In this document: piece after piece, positions 8,328 through 16,568 of the stretch
How the letters are laid out: every line of letters starts with the position of its first letter
Numbering within the stretch: the first letter of the stretch is position 1
Assembly: GCA_049324435.1 (NCBI GenBank)
Contig: JBMOOQ010000060.1
Span: 1 to 64,000, forward strand
Source: Pseudorhodoplanes sp049324435
GTDB lineage: Bacteria; Pseudomonadota; Alphaproteobacteria; Rhizobiales; Xanthobacteraceae
DNA: 64,000 nucleotides
Direction: 5' to 3'
Notes under the pieces: generated by a model
The model's database searches: none
Seen by the model: the letters and a program-made list of their open reading frames with translations, nothing else
What the model was told of the DNA's origin: nothing
Translations under genes and position numbers: made by a program

Positions 8328-10757
8328 ATGACGACCGCTAACAAGCCGCGTCCACCTCTGATCGCCGGCGAAACCCGGGCTTATCCGGTGCTGCCGCTGC
8401 GCGATATCGTGGTGTTTCCGCACATGATCGTCCCGCTCTTTGTCGGCCGTGAAAAGTCGATCAAGGCGCTGGAAGAGGTGATGCGCTCGGACACTTTCAT
8501 ACTGCTGGCAACGCAGAAAAATGCCTCCGACGATGAGCCGGCAACCGGCGACATCTATGAGATCGGCACGCTCGCCAGCGTCCTGCAATTGCTGAAGCTG
8601 CCCGACGGGACTGTGAAGGTCCTGGTTGAAGGCGTTCAGCGTGCGAAGGTTCTGAAATACACCGACCGCACTGAGTATTTCGAAGCCGATGCGGTTGTGC
8701 TCGACGATCATCTCGGTGAGCGCGTCGAGGCCGAAGCGCTTGCACGCTCGGTGGTCAACGAGTTCGAAAATTATGTGAAGCTGAACAAGAAGGTCTCGCC
8801 CGAGGTGGTGGGTGTCGTTCAGCAGATCGAGGATCACGCCAAGCTGGCTGACACCATCGGTTCGCACCTCCAGGTCAAGATCGCCGACAAGCAGGCACTG
8901 TTGGAAACCGCGAGCGTGCCTGAGCGGCTCGAGAAGGTGCTGGGCCTGATGGAGAGCGAAATCTCCGTTCTGCAGGTCGAAAAGCGCATTCGTACCCGCG
9001 TGAAGCGTCAGATGGAGAAGACGCAGCGCGAGTATTATCTCAACGAGCAGATGAAGGCGATCCAGAAGGAGCTGGGCGACGAGGACGGCAAGGACGAACT
9101 GGCCGAACTCGAAGACAAGATCAAGAAGACCAAGCTCTCCAAGGAAGCCCGCGAGAAGGCGCAACACGAATTGAAGAAGCTCCGGCAGATGTCTCCGATG
9201 TCCGCCGAGGCGACGGTCGTGCGCAATTATCTCGACTGGATGCTGTCGATCCCCTGGCAGAAGAAGACCAAGGTCAAGAAGGATCTCAAGGCTGCGCAGG
9301 AAATCCTCGACGCCGATCACTATGGCCTGGAGAAGGTCAAGGACCGCATTATCGAGTATCTCGCCGTGCAGCAGCGGGCCAACAAGCTGACCGGTCCGAT
9401 CCTGTGCCTGGTCGGTCCACCCGGTGTCGGCAAGACCTCGCTCGGCAAGTCGATCGCCAAGGCCACGGGACGTGAATTCGTGCGCGTGTCGCTCGGCGGT
9501 GTGCGCGACGAGGCCGAGATCCGCGGTCATCGGCGCACCTATATCGGCTCGATGCCCGGCAAGATTATCCAGTCGATGCGCAAGGCGAAGTCGTCCAATC
9601 CGCTGTTCCTCCTGGACGAGATCGACAAGATGGGTGCCGATTTCCGCGGCGATCCGTCGTCGGCCTTGCTCGAGGTGCTGGATCCGGAGCAGAACGCGAC
9701 GTTCAACGATCATTACCTGGAGGTCGATTACGACCTTTCCAGCGTGATGTTCGTGACAACCGCCAACACGCTCAATATCCCGGCGCCGCTGATGGACCGC
9801 ATGGAGATCATCCGGATCGCGGGCTACACCGAGGACGAGAAGGTCGAGATCGCGCGCAAGCATCTGATCCCGGCGGCGATCTCGAAGCACGGGTTGAATG
9901 CCAACGAGTGGACCATTGACGACGAGGCGCTTCTCACCGTCATCCGCCGCTATACGCGGGAGGCGGGCGTCCGCAATCTCGAGCGTGAAATCTCCACGCT
10001 GATCCGCAAGGCGGTGAAGGAGCTGACGCTGTCGAAGAAGAAGTCGGTTGCCGTCACGGCACGGGATCTCGGCGATTATCTCGGCGTGCCGAAATATCGT
10101 TACGGCGAGGTGGAAGACGAGGATCAGGTCGGAGTGGTTACCGGCCTTGCCTGGACCGATGTCGGCGGCGAGCTTCTGACCATCGAAGGCACATCGATGC
10201 CCGGCAAGGGCAAGATGACCGTCACCGGCAATCTGCGTGACGTGATGAAGGAGTCGATCTCGGCGGCCGCATCCTATGTGCGGTCCCGTGCGATCGCCTT
10301 CGGCATCGAGCCGCCGATGTTCGAAAAGCGCGACATCCACGTGCACGTGCCGGAAGGCGCGACGCCGAAGGATGGTCCGTCCGCCGGTGTCGCCATGGTC
10401 ACTGCGATCGTCTCGGTTATGACCGGCATTCCGGTCCGCCGCGATGTTGCGATGACCGGCGAGATCACGTTGCGCGGCCGCGTGCTGCCGATCGGTGGAT
10501 TGAAGGAGAAGCTGCTTGCTGCGCTCCGCGGCGGCATCAAGACCGTGCTGATCCCCGAGGAGAATGCCAAGGACCTCGCGGACATCGCGCAGAACGTCAA
10601 GAGCGGGCTCGAGATCGTTCCGGTCTCCCGGATGGATGAGGTTCTGGCGCGCGCCTTGGTGCGCAAGCCCGAACCGATCCAGTGGGAAGAGCCGGCGGTG
10701 AAGCCCGCTGCCGACAAGCCGGCCGACGAGGAAGGCTCGGCGCTGACCGCCCATTGA
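8328..10757 (+). CDS. lon: ATP-dependent protease Lon
   Basis: Homohexameric AAA+ serine protease that removes misfolded and short-lived regulatory proteins. From this start it has 809 residues: an N-terminal LAN domain (PVLPLRDIVVFPHM), a coiled central region, Walker A GPPGVGKT at 363-370, Walker B PLFLLDEIDKM, and the peptidase domain with catalytic Ser685 (DGPSAGVAM) and Lys728 (GLKEKLLAA). An ATG three codons upstream (8319) has only one base between it and AAGGA, whereas this ATG has a nine-base spacing; the choice matters by three residues. A strong terminator follows. Confidence 0.97.
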   Translation: MTTANKPRPPLIAGETRAYPVLPLRDIVVFPHMIVPLFVGREKSIKALEEVMRSDTFILLATQKNASDDEPATGDIYEIGTLASVLQLLKLPDGTVKVLVEGVQRAKVLKYTDRTEYFEADAVVLDDHLGERVEAEALARSVVNEFENYVKLNKKVSPEVVGVVQQIEDHAKLADTIGSHLQVKIADKQALLETASVPERLEKVLGLMESEISVLQVEKRIRTRVKRQMEKTQREYYLNEQMKAIQKELGDEDGKDELAELEDKIKKTKLSKEAREKAQHELKKLRQMSPMSAEATVVRNYLDWMLSIPWQKKTKVKKDLKAAQEILDADHYGLEKVKDRIIEYLAVQQRANKLTGPILCLVGPPGVGKTSLGKSIAKATGREFVRVSLGGVRDEAEIRGHRRTYIGSMPGKIIQSMRKAKSSNPLFLLDEIDKMGADFRGDPSSALLEVLDPEQNATFNDHYLEVDYDLSSVMFVTTANTLNIPAPLMDRMEIIRIAGYTEDEKVEIARKHLIPAAISKHGLNANEWTIDDEALLTVIRRYTREAGVRNLEREISTLIRKAVKELTLSKKKSVAVTARDLGDYLGVPKYRYGEVEDEDQVGVVTGLAWTDVGGELLTIEGTSMPGKGKMTVTGNLRDVMKESISAAASYVRSRAIAFGIEPPMFEKRDIHVHVPEGATPKDGPSAGVAMVTAIVSVMTGIPVRRDVAMTGEITLRGRVLPIGGLKEKLLAALRGGIKTVLIPEENAKDLADIAQNVKSGLEIVPVSRMDEVLARALVRKPEPIQWEEPAVKPAADKPADEEGSALTAH

Positions 10758-10782
10758 TTGCGAAGGTCAGCGTAAGATTGGC

Positions 10783-10818
10783 AACGGCGGCGCAAGTTCA
10801 GCGCCGCCGTTTTCTTTC
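10783..10818 (+). terminator. Rho-independent terminator of lon
   Basis: An 11-bp perfect stem (AACGGCGGCGC / GCGCCGCCGTT) with a seven-base loop runs into TTCTTTC. It starts 25 bases after the lon stop and ends the rightward clp-lon block. Confidence 0.9.
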
Positions 10819-10905
10819 AGTCCCGCCGTTCCCGGACTTGCGTCGATTGCGAGGAAGGCGGTAGGCATCGTCCATCAATTGGATTCGCTGGCGCCCGGAG
10901 TCGTC

Positions 10906-11877
10906 ATGTCTTTTCGTGTGTTGCTTTGTCTTGCCGCTGCGCTGTCTGCCGCCGTGCCCTCCGCCGCCAAGGCGCAGGATTTCCCGAACCGTCCAATCAC
11001 AATTCTCGTCGGACTTGCGGCCGGCGGCGTGACCGACGTGATGGCACGCCTCTATGCCGAGGCGGTGTCCCGAAAGCTCGGGCAGAGCGTCATTGTCGAA
11101 AACCGGCCTGCGGCCAGCGGGGCCGTCGCTGCAGCTGCGTTGCAGAATGCGCAGCCCGATGGCTATACGCTCTTGCTGTTTTCCGGTGCCCAGCATGCGA
11201 CGATCCCCGCGCTTAATGCCGCGGCGGCTTACGATCCGGTCAAGGGCGCGCAGCCGGTATCGGTGCTGTTCAATTTCACTGGCATCGTCGCCGTGCCGGC
11301 GGAAAGTCCGGTCAACACCGTTGGCGAACTCGCGGCCTTCGCGAAGGCCAAATCGGGCGGATTGAACTTCGGCTCGCCGGGAGTCGGGACGCCGTCGCAT
11401 CTGGCTGCGGCGAAGCTTTTGGTGCTGCTCGGAGCACCCGCGCAATTCATCCACTACAAGGGCGGCGCACCGATGATGGCGGACCTTGTCGCGGGTCGCT
11501 TGGATGTGGCCTGGCCCAGTGCGCCCGCGTCCAAAAGCTTCCTGATCGAGAAAAAGCTGAAGGCACTGGCGGTGGATGGTCAGCAGCGATGGTCGATCAT
11601 CCCGGATGTGCCGACACTGAAGGAAGCCGGGTTTGGCGACGCCAGCGTTGCGAACTGGTTTGCGGTTGCGGCGGCCCCTGGAACGCCGGCGCCGGTGATC
11701 CAGAAGCTCAACAAGGCTTTTGCCGAGGCGGCGGCAGACCCCGAGCTTAAGCGCAAGGTCGAGGAATTCGGCATGACGGTTGCGACCAGCACGCCGGACG
11801 AGCTCGGACAATTGATGGCAAAGGAAGCGGCCGATATTCGCGAACTGGTCCAAAAGCTCGGGCTGAAGCAGCAATAA
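10906..11877 (+). CDS. Tripartite tricarboxylate transporter-type periplasmic binding protein (Bug family)
   Basis: Predicted 323-residue periplasmic solute-binding protein of the TctC/Bug family, which binds carboxylates and similar small acids. A signal peptide (hydrophobic LLCLAAALSAAV, cleavage near AKA-QD) is followed by the family motif PNRPITILVGLAAGG and by QPDGYTLL and GVGTPSHLA. I chose the ATG after GGAG giving MSFRVLL. There are no tctA or tctB membrane genes nearby, so it is an orphan; such orphans are numerous in some proteobacteria. It stands alone between the lon terminator and tRNA-Val. Confidence 0.9.
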   Translation: MSFRVLLCLAAALSAAVPSAAKAQDFPNRPITILVGLAAGGVTDVMARLYAEAVSRKLGQSVIVENRPAASGAVAAAALQNAQPDGYTLLLFSGAQHATIPALNAAAAYDPVKGAQPVSVLFNFTGIVAVPAESPVNTVGELAAFAKAKSGGLNFGSPGVGTPSHLAAAKLLVLLGAPAQFIHYKGGAPMMADLVAGRLDVAWPSAPASKSFLIEKKLKALAVDGQQRWSIIPDVPTLKEAGFGDASVANWFAVAAAPGTPAPVIQKLNKAFAEAAADPELKRKVEEFGMTVATSTPDELGQLMAKEAADIRELVQKLGLKQQ

Positions 11878-12006
11878 CGAAAACAATCCGGGCGCCGGCT
11901 GCCAAAAGGCGTGTCGCGGGTTTGATTTTCCGTACGGCGCGCCGTATTTGATCGCGAACTGGAGAAACCGGACGGTTCCGTTTTCTCTTGCGGCTTCGGG
12001 CCGCGC

Positions 12007-12082
12007 GGGCGGTTAGCTCAGCTGGTAGAGCATCTCGTTTACACCGAGAGGGTCGGCGGTTCGATCCCGTCACCGCCCACCA
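12007..12082 (+). tRNA. tRNA-Val (anticodon UAC), integration target
   Basis: A 76-base tRNA with acceptor GGGCGGT / ACCGCCC, D arm TAGCTCAGCTGGTAGAGC, anticodon loop TTTACAC, T arm GGCGGTTCGATCCCGTC and encoded CCA. Its last 16 bases are repeated at 22552-22567, marking it as the attachment site of the adjoining element. The tRNA is complete on this side, so integration did not destroy it. Confidence 0.97.
12067..12082 (+). repeat. attL core
   Basis: CCGTCACCGCCCACCA, the 3' end of tRNA-Val, is identical to the 16 bases at 22552-22567. Flanks differ on both sides (C before and A after here; A before and T after at the other copy), so the match ends cleanly at 16 bp. Confidence 0.9.
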
Positions 12083-12107
12083 ATCGTTTTCTAAGGCGCT
12101 GTTTCAT

Positions 12108-13184
12108 CTAATCTTTCTCCTTTCCAGCCCGCACCTTTTCCATGGGTGCGGGAATAGATGTGCTGGTTTCGTTCAACAGCTTGTCCGCCGCGCCGAGCGC
12201 CAGACGCTCCCGATCGGCGGCTTGGGTGTAGAGCGCGGCCATCTTCGCGCCGCGCCATCCGAACATGGCGTTCAACTCCGCATTGTTCGCGCCGTTGAGC
12301 GCCATGGTGATTGCAGCCAGCTTGCGAATCCCGTGAGCCGACTTGCGGATGCCTGCTTTCCGGCAGGCGTCTCCGAACTCGTTGCCGAAGGATTCCTTGG
12401 TGAGCGGCTTGCCGTTGGCGCCGCAGATGTAGGCCATGTCGCCGGTCGGGCCGGCCTCAATCGCTTCGAGCAGCGGCGGGAGCAGGCGGATTGTTACCGG
12501 CGTCTCGGTCTTTTCCGTGCGGATGCGAGCGATGCCGTCGCGGACATGCTGACGGCCGAGCCGCACCGCGTCACCACGGCGGAAGCCGGTATAAAGCAGC
12601 ACCGCGAGCCAAACATGCTGGCGGGTGCCTAGCGGCCAGCGTCGCCGGAAGGCTGCAACATCGTCGTCGGTCCATGCCGGGAAACCGTCGCCGGATTTCA
12701 TCGGCGGATAGGCAACCTTCGCGGCCGGATCGTGCTGGACGTGGCCTGTTTCCTTGGCCCATGCGAATAGGCTTCGCATCACGTCCACGAAATGCCGAGC
12801 TTGGAAGGGCGTCCCGGCGCGGCGTTCGCGGCCCGCGACGATGGTCTTTTCAGTGATTCGGGTGAACGGCTCGCGGCCCGCCGTCTCGATAATCTGGCGC
12901 AGGATGTGTTCCCGCTGGCGCCGCGTCGTCATGGAATAGGCCCGCCATGCCGACGACTCCCGATATTGCTGGATCAGCCATTCAAGGCTTCCGGCGCGGG
13001 CTTGGCCGGGCTTGCGGGGCAGGGCCTCGCCCTTGATTGCCGCCTGATATTCCGCCTCGAACTCAGGTGTTCCGAAGTCCGCCCGGATTCGGATGCGCGG
13101 CCCCTTGTCCTGCCGCACGTACCACGTGGTCTTGCCGTGGCGGCTGACCTCGCGGTGAAGGTGAGGGGGACGGGGGCGCGGCAT
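12108..13184 (-). CDS. int: Tyrosine recombinase (integrase)
   Basis: A 358-residue site-specific recombinase, 25 bases from the tRNA-Val attachment site. It has an N-terminal arm-binding and core-binding part (about 1-160) and a catalytic domain with the first Arg in LLYTGFRRGDAVRL, a Lys in RTEKTETP, the H-x-x-R of SAHGIRKLA, and the Tyr nucleophile in AALYTQAADRE. It starts immediately after the stop of the small upstream gene (no gap), so the two are translated from one message. Its likely role is integration and excision of the element at the tRNA 3' end. Confidence 0.93.
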   Translation of the reverse strand: MPRPRPPHLHREVSRHGKTTWYVRQDKGPRIRIRADFGTPEFEAEYQAAIKGEALPRKPGQARAGSLEWLIQQYRESSAWRAYSMTTRRQREHILRQIIETAGREPFTRITEKTIVAGRERRAGTPFQARHFVDVMRSLFAWAKETGHVQHDPAAKVAYPPMKSGDGFPAWTDDDVAAFRRRWPLGTRQHVWLAVLLYTGFRRGDAVRLGRQHVRDGIARIRTEKTETPVTIRLLPPLLEAIEAGPTGDMAYICGANGKPLTKESFGNEFGDACRKAGIRKSAHGIRKLAAITMALNGANNAELNAMFGWRGAKMAALYTQAADRERLALGAADKLLNETSTSIPAPMEKVRAGKEKD

Positions 13185-13373
13185 TTACAGGACGATTTCC
13201 GCGCCAGTGTCGGGAGCTTGCTCCGGCTTCCCGGCGAAGATGATGATTTTGCCGTCGCGGTCGATTTCCACGCGGCCCACCGCAAGACCAGCTTCCAGGG
13301 CTTTCCGAACGATGCGGCCGGGGTCGGGGCGCTTGGGCTTCCGCTGCCGCTTGGGGGATTCCGCCATTGGCAT
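13185..13373 (-). CDS. Small basic protein upstream of integrase
   Basis: A 62-residue protein (or 60 if the second ATG, at 13367, is used; GGAAAGG lies upstream of both). The N-terminus is very basic (SPKRQRKPKRPDPGR), followed by a compact part with IDRDGKIIIFAGKPE. Its stop abuts the integrase ATG. Small basic genes in this position often serve as excisionases or integrase partners, but no family is recognised here and the role is a guess. Confidence 0.7.
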   Translation of the reverse strand: MPMAESPKRQRKPKRPDPGRIVRKALEAGLAVGRVEIDRDGKIIIFAGKPEQAPDTGAEIVL

Positions 13374-13397
13374 GGCCTTTCCGGTTGATATGACGCT

Positions 13398-13455
13398 AAA
13401 GTGGCTCTAAGCCATCCCTTAGAGTCCGTCAACGCAAAAGTGGCTTGGAGCCATC
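13398..13455. promoter_or_regulatory. Paired palindromic operators in a divergent promoter region
   Basis: Two 19-base units of the form AAAG-TGGCT-N3-AGCCA-TC (13398-13416 and 13437-13455) sit 39 bases apart between the leftward integrase pair and the rightward ribbon-helix-helix gene. A further 7-bp inverted repeat, CTCTAAG / CTTAGAG (13405-13424), overlaps the first. Candidate promoters overlap operator 1: rightward TTGATA (13385) and, after 17 bases, TAAGCC; leftward TTGACG (13432) and, after 17, TAGAGC. Operator 2 covers the GGAG of the regulator. This suggests autoregulation and control of integration. Confidence 0.7.
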
Positions 13456-13920
13456 ATGCCCACAAAGGAAAAGTCCCTCGCCACGAATTTAGCGTCGGAC
13501 AAGTTTGTCCTGCGGCTGCCAGACGGGATGCGGGATAAAATACAGGCGCTCGCGAAGGCCAGTGGCCGGACCATGAATGCTGAAATCGTGGCGGCGCTAC
13601 AGGAATGGATCAGCCGCGAGGATGAACAGCCCGCCCGCGATAAGGCGCTAGCCGCCCTCATGGAATTGCAGGCGCAGCAGATCGCGGAGATTGGTCAACT
13701 GCGGACGATAATCGAAGCGAAAATGGCACCGCCACCGCCCCCAAGGGCGCCCGCCAATCGCGCCCGCGCGGAAGGGCTGGACGCGGTTGCGGCTGCGTTG
13801 AATCGTGGCGACGCTAAGGGCGCTCTTTTGGCGATAGCCGAGATGCCGGACCTTTCGGTTCCGACGCGATTTCTGGACAAGTATTTGCAAAAGCGGAAGG
13901 CGAAGAATCCGCAGACTTGA
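13456..13920 (+). CDS. Ribbon-helix-helix (Arc/MetJ-type) DNA-binding regulator
   Basis: A 154-residue protein. Residues about 14-52 form an Arc-like ribbon-helix-helix: DKFVLRLPDGMRDKIQAL, then a helix containing GRTMNAEIVAALQ. A helical middle (about 60-95), a proline-rich linker with PPPPP, and a C-terminal helical part follow. It is the only predicted DNA-binding regulator in the element and is preceded directly by the paired TGGCT-N3-AGCCA operators, so it probably represses itself and the integrase operon. Its 3' end overlaps the oppositely oriented zinc-finger gene by 107 bases. Confidence 0.85.
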   Translation: MPTKEKSLATNLASDKFVLRLPDGMRDKIQALAKASGRTMNAEIVAALQEWISREDEQPARDKALAALMELQAQQIAEIGQLRTIIEAKMAPPPPPRAPANRARAEGLDAVAAALNRGDAKGALLAIAEMPDLSVPTRFLDKYLQKRKAKNPQT

Positions 13921-14203
13921 CCGCCCGGCGCCGCTCTTTTCGCCTCTCATATTCCGCGCGATGCTGGCACCGCTTGCCGCAATAGATCGCGTCCGACTTC
14001 TTTGGATCGAACGTCGCGCCGCATTGCTTACAGGTCTTGCCGGCCCGCGCCCGGCGCTTTTCCTCTGAGACAACCGCCGTGGTGAAGGCCGAGCGGCTTT
14101 TGCGCTGGCACGGCTCGCAGCAGAATTTCTGCGTGATGCGCCGCGCCTCGAATCCCTTGCCGCACCACGCGCATATTTCGTCGGGAATATCGTCCAGGTT
14201 CAT
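13814..14203 (-). CDS. Two-module zinc-finger protein
   Basis: A 129-residue protein with two CxxC...CxxxC modules: CAWCGKGFEARRITQKFCCEPC and, further on, CKQCGATFDPKKSDAIYCGKRC, each resembling a treble-clef zinc finger. The tail is basic (ERRKERRRA). I chose the ATG that overlaps the upstream stop (ATGA), implying coupled translation with the related gene before it. The last 107 bases are antisense to the ribbon-helix-helix gene. Function is unknown; DNA or RNA binding is plausible. Confidence 0.75.
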   Translation of the reverse strand: MNLDDIPDEICAWCGKGFEARRITQKFCCEPCQRKSRSAFTTAVVSEEKRRARAGKTCKQCGATFDPKKSDAIYCGKRCQHRAEYERRKERRRAVKSADSSPSAFANTCPEIASEPKGPASRLSPKERP

Positions 14204-14775
14204 GGCTTGCCCGTGCATCGCGGCCGGCAGAGCTTTTGCCGCGGCCGCTTCGGCTGATAGGGCGCACCGCACCGCTCGCAATTGCGCTCAGGTTGCGCCG
14301 CGCTCCATGCGGCCCGCGCCGCGCGCCACGCCGCGTTGATTTCCTCCCGCTTCTCCAGCCGGCGCCGCGCCCCGTTATGCGCGCTGCTACAGATATGCGA
14401 GCAGAAAAGCCGGTGCCCTTCCGGCAGCGGCTTGCGGCAGCGGATGCAATTCTCCCGCTCGATCGGCAGCGCGCCGTCCTGAGTCCATTCAGGCTGCCCT
14501 TGCTGCCATGTCGGGCGCCGGGCGCCGATCAGATTGAGCGCGGACAGCACAATGTCGGCAGCGGCAAAGTCCGCATCGGCCCAGCGCCAGCCGGCCATGC
14601 AAAGGCTTGCCCGGATGCCAGCGCGGCACGGCCCTTCGCCGGCGAATGCAGTCGGCTCGCAGGTCTTGAGGATCGCCGCCACCTTATCGCGGATCGCGTC
14701 CCGCCGATGCTTCGGAAGCTTCCGGGCCACGCGCCGCGCCAGGATCACAGTCGTTAGCGGCGTTCGGGCGAGCAC
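14200..14775 (-). CDS. Zinc-finger protein, helical N-terminus
   Basis: About 191 residues. The N-terminal half is helical and basic (LARRVARKLPKHRRDAIRDKVAAIL). The C-terminal half has two cysteine modules: CIRCRKPLPEGHRLFCSHIC and CERCGAPYQPKRPRQKLCRPRC. The second is similar in pattern to the modules of the downstream gene, suggesting a duplicated family. An in-frame ATG at 14808 lies inside a terminator hairpin, so I prefer the GTG at 14775, which has AGGA eight bases upstream. It overlaps the next gene by ATGA. Not recognised beyond this. Confidence 0.65.
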   Translation of the reverse strand: MLARTPLTTVILARRVARKLPKHRRDAIRDKVAAILKTCEPTAFAGEGPCRAGIRASLCMAGWRWADADFAAADIVLSALNLIGARRPTWQQGQPEWTQDGALPIERENCIRCRKPLPEGHRLFCSHICSSAHNGARRRLEKREEINAAWRAARAAWSAAQPERNCERCGAPYQPKRPRQKLCRPRCTGKP

Positions 14776-14788
14776 GCATGATTCCTCT

Positions 14789-14815
14789 GAAAGAAGGCCG
14801 GGGACCATCCCGGCC
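14789..14815 (-). terminator. Terminator of the leftward head operon
   Basis: On the minus strand GGCCGGG / CCCGGCC pair across a six-base loop, followed by TTCTTTC. It lies about 145 bases past the portal stop and before the zinc-finger genes, and would end the head-gene transcript. The stretch 14816-14958 between it and the portal gene shows no gene. Confidence 0.65.
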
Positions 14816-14958
14816 CCCGGCTAAGTGATTGACCGCCGCGCGACCACCGAAAGGTTTCGGGGAGAATGCGGCCGCCGCGGCCCGTCGCGGTTTAAGGGCA
14901 CTCACGACTTGCCCGGCCGATGCCCGCGGACTTCAAAACGCGGGAGGGACAGCCGCCC

Positions 14959-16023
14959 CTATTCCCAATCCATGCGCGCCATAATGGCCGCCACCGTCGC
15001 GTCAGACAGGCCGGATTCCTTCGCCCTTGCCGCCGCCTCGACCAGCGTGGCGACAGCGCGTGCCGAGCCGCCAGCGTCGAACGATTGCAACGGCCGGTGA
15101 ACGTCGATTTTGATGGTGCTGCCGAGCTTTGCGGACGCTTCCTCCGCGATCAATTCCGCGACGGGTTGCAGCGTCCAGGTGGCCAAAAATCGTTGATGCT
15201 CCCGGCTCGCCGGGCCTTGCAGATCGGATGCGAACATGCCCGCGTTGACGCCATAGGCCATGGCGATCGAGGCGCGGGCGGACTCCAGCGCCGCAACCGG
15301 GATGGCCTTTTGCAGATCGGGAGTCAGATCAGACGGGCGCCAATCCGCTTGCGGCGCGGGACCGCCAGCGGCAGAGACGTTCACGCTTTCACGCAAGAGA
15401 ACGCCGCCGCGTTGCCCTTTGAAGCTCCGGCCGATCGTCGTCAGATCGGTTTCGGGGCTTTCGGGAAACGGCACGACCTGCGAACCGATCGGCGCATTCT
15501 GGAACGTCTCGCCTAGCGCACTCTCGACAGCGTACAGCAGCCCGGCGGACAGGCTCGCACACCGCAGCGGCGACACGCCAAGCCAAGGCGCGGCCGGGTC
15601 CGCATTGATCCTGATATGCACGACCTCGCCCGCGAGCGCGGTCATGGATACGCCGCCACCGGCCTCCGGCACGCTCAGGCGATACGCCACCGGCATGGAG
15701 TCGCGGGTCCGGCAATCCCAGTCCGATGCCGGCACGATCCGGTCATCCCGGATCAGCCCGACATATTCGCCGCGAACCGCGAGCGCGCGGCCGATAGCAG
15801 CCATGGTGCGCCGGTCGAGTAGATCGGTCCCCTCGACATCGGCAATCATAAAGGCCCGTTCCCATAGGCTGACGCATGTCGCCACCGTGCCGGTAAGCTC
15901 GCCCAGGCCCGTGCGGCCGGAGATGTACGCTTCCCGCATCCGCATGACCTCAGCGGTGAAGCCGCTTCCGGCAGACCGCTTTTCGATCGGCTGCGAACGC
16001 CGAAACCAATCCATGATGCCCAA
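14959..16023 (-). CDS. Phage portal protein
   Basis: A 354-residue HK97-type portal subunit, which forms the dodecameric DNA gate at one capsid vertex. It begins MDWFRRSQP, as many small portals do, and contains the typical EVVHIRINADP and GVSPLRCASLSAGLLYAVE segments, plus IAMAYGVNAGMFASD and the late TWTLQPVAELIAEEASAKL. It is last in the leftward head operon, two bases after the connector gene. In most HK97-like phages portal precedes the protease and capsid genes; here it follows them. Confidence 0.9.
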   Translation of the reverse strand: MGIMDWFRRSQPIEKRSAGSGFTAEVMRMREAYISGRTGLGELTGTVATCVSLWERAFMIADVEGTDLLDRRTMAAIGRALAVRGEYVGLIRDDRIVPASDWDCRTRDSMPVAYRLSVPEAGGGVSMTALAGEVVHIRINADPAAPWLGVSPLRCASLSAGLLYAVESALGETFQNAPIGSQVVPFPESPETDLTTIGRSFKGQRGGVLLRESVNVSAAGGPAPQADWRPSDLTPDLQKAIPVAALESARASIAMAYGVNAGMFASDLQGPASREHQRFLATWTLQPVAELIAEEASAKLGSTIKIDVHRPLQSFDAGGSARAVATLVEAAARAKESGLSDATVAAIMARMDWE

Positions 16024-16025
16024 GG

Positions 16026-16568
16026 TCAGGCCCTCCGATACGGGCGAAGCAAGTCAGCCGCGCCGGAATTTTGAAGCGCCTCCGCCATCCATGATGCCGA
16101 CCGCGACGTGCTGACGTTCACGCTTCCGGCCGTTACGGACTCGCGCGTGGCGCCTTGCTTGCCGGCGCGCGCTGCCATGTATTCGCAGAGCCGTCGCACC
16201 GCTTCCTTGATCGCGGCCGGGATCACGTCCGGCGAAGGCGTGCTGCCCGCCGATCCGGTGAAGCGATATGGGCCGGACGCTGCGAGCCAGTAGCCTCCAA
16301 GCGGCGATGCCGGAAGCTCGCACGCCTCCCACACTCCCGCGCGCGACCACACCTCAACGGTTGCGATGGTCGCCGGCATAAGCCGCGGGGACCATTCTCC
16401 GCAGCCCTCCACAATCCAGACGACATCGCGGACGGTAGAGCGAAAGGCGGAATAGCTTTCGATCCGCTGCCAAGCGACATCCGCGAACGGCGCGGCGGCT
16501 TCCGATAGGCCGTCGATTACCGGATAGGACGATGGCGCCGATTCAGTTTGCTTGATGGTGACTGCCAT
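16026..16568 (-). CDS. Head-tail connector (adaptor) protein
   Basis: A 180-residue protein with features of the gp6-like/phiE125 gp8-type connector that attaches below the portal: an N-terminal part with SEAAAPFADVAWQRIESYSAFR, a beta-rich middle (TIATVEVWSRAGVWE), and a C-terminal helix (IPAAIKEAVRRLCEYMAARAG). The ATG is embedded in the protease stop (TGATG), so I used it rather than an upstream in-frame start. Family assignment is by pattern and operon position. Confidence 0.75.
   Translation of the reverse strand: MAVTIKQTESAPSSYPVIDGLSEAAAPFADVAWQRIESYSAFRSTVRDVVWIVEGCGEWSPRLMPATIATVEVWSRAGVWEACELPASPLGGYWLAASGPYRFTGSAGSTPSPDVIPAAIKEAVRRLCEYMAARAGKQGATRESVTAGSVNVSTSRSASWMAEALQNSGAADLLRPYRRA

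Noticed and set aside
8178..10754. Very long open frame (about 858 codons) antisense to lon
   Set aside because: It mirrors lon codon by codon, as expected in GC-rich genes with strong third-position bias; lon itself has all its motifs.
14800..14808. ATG at 14808 as start of the second zinc-finger gene
   Set aside because: It lies in the loop of a terminator hairpin; the GTG at 14775 has a ribosome site.
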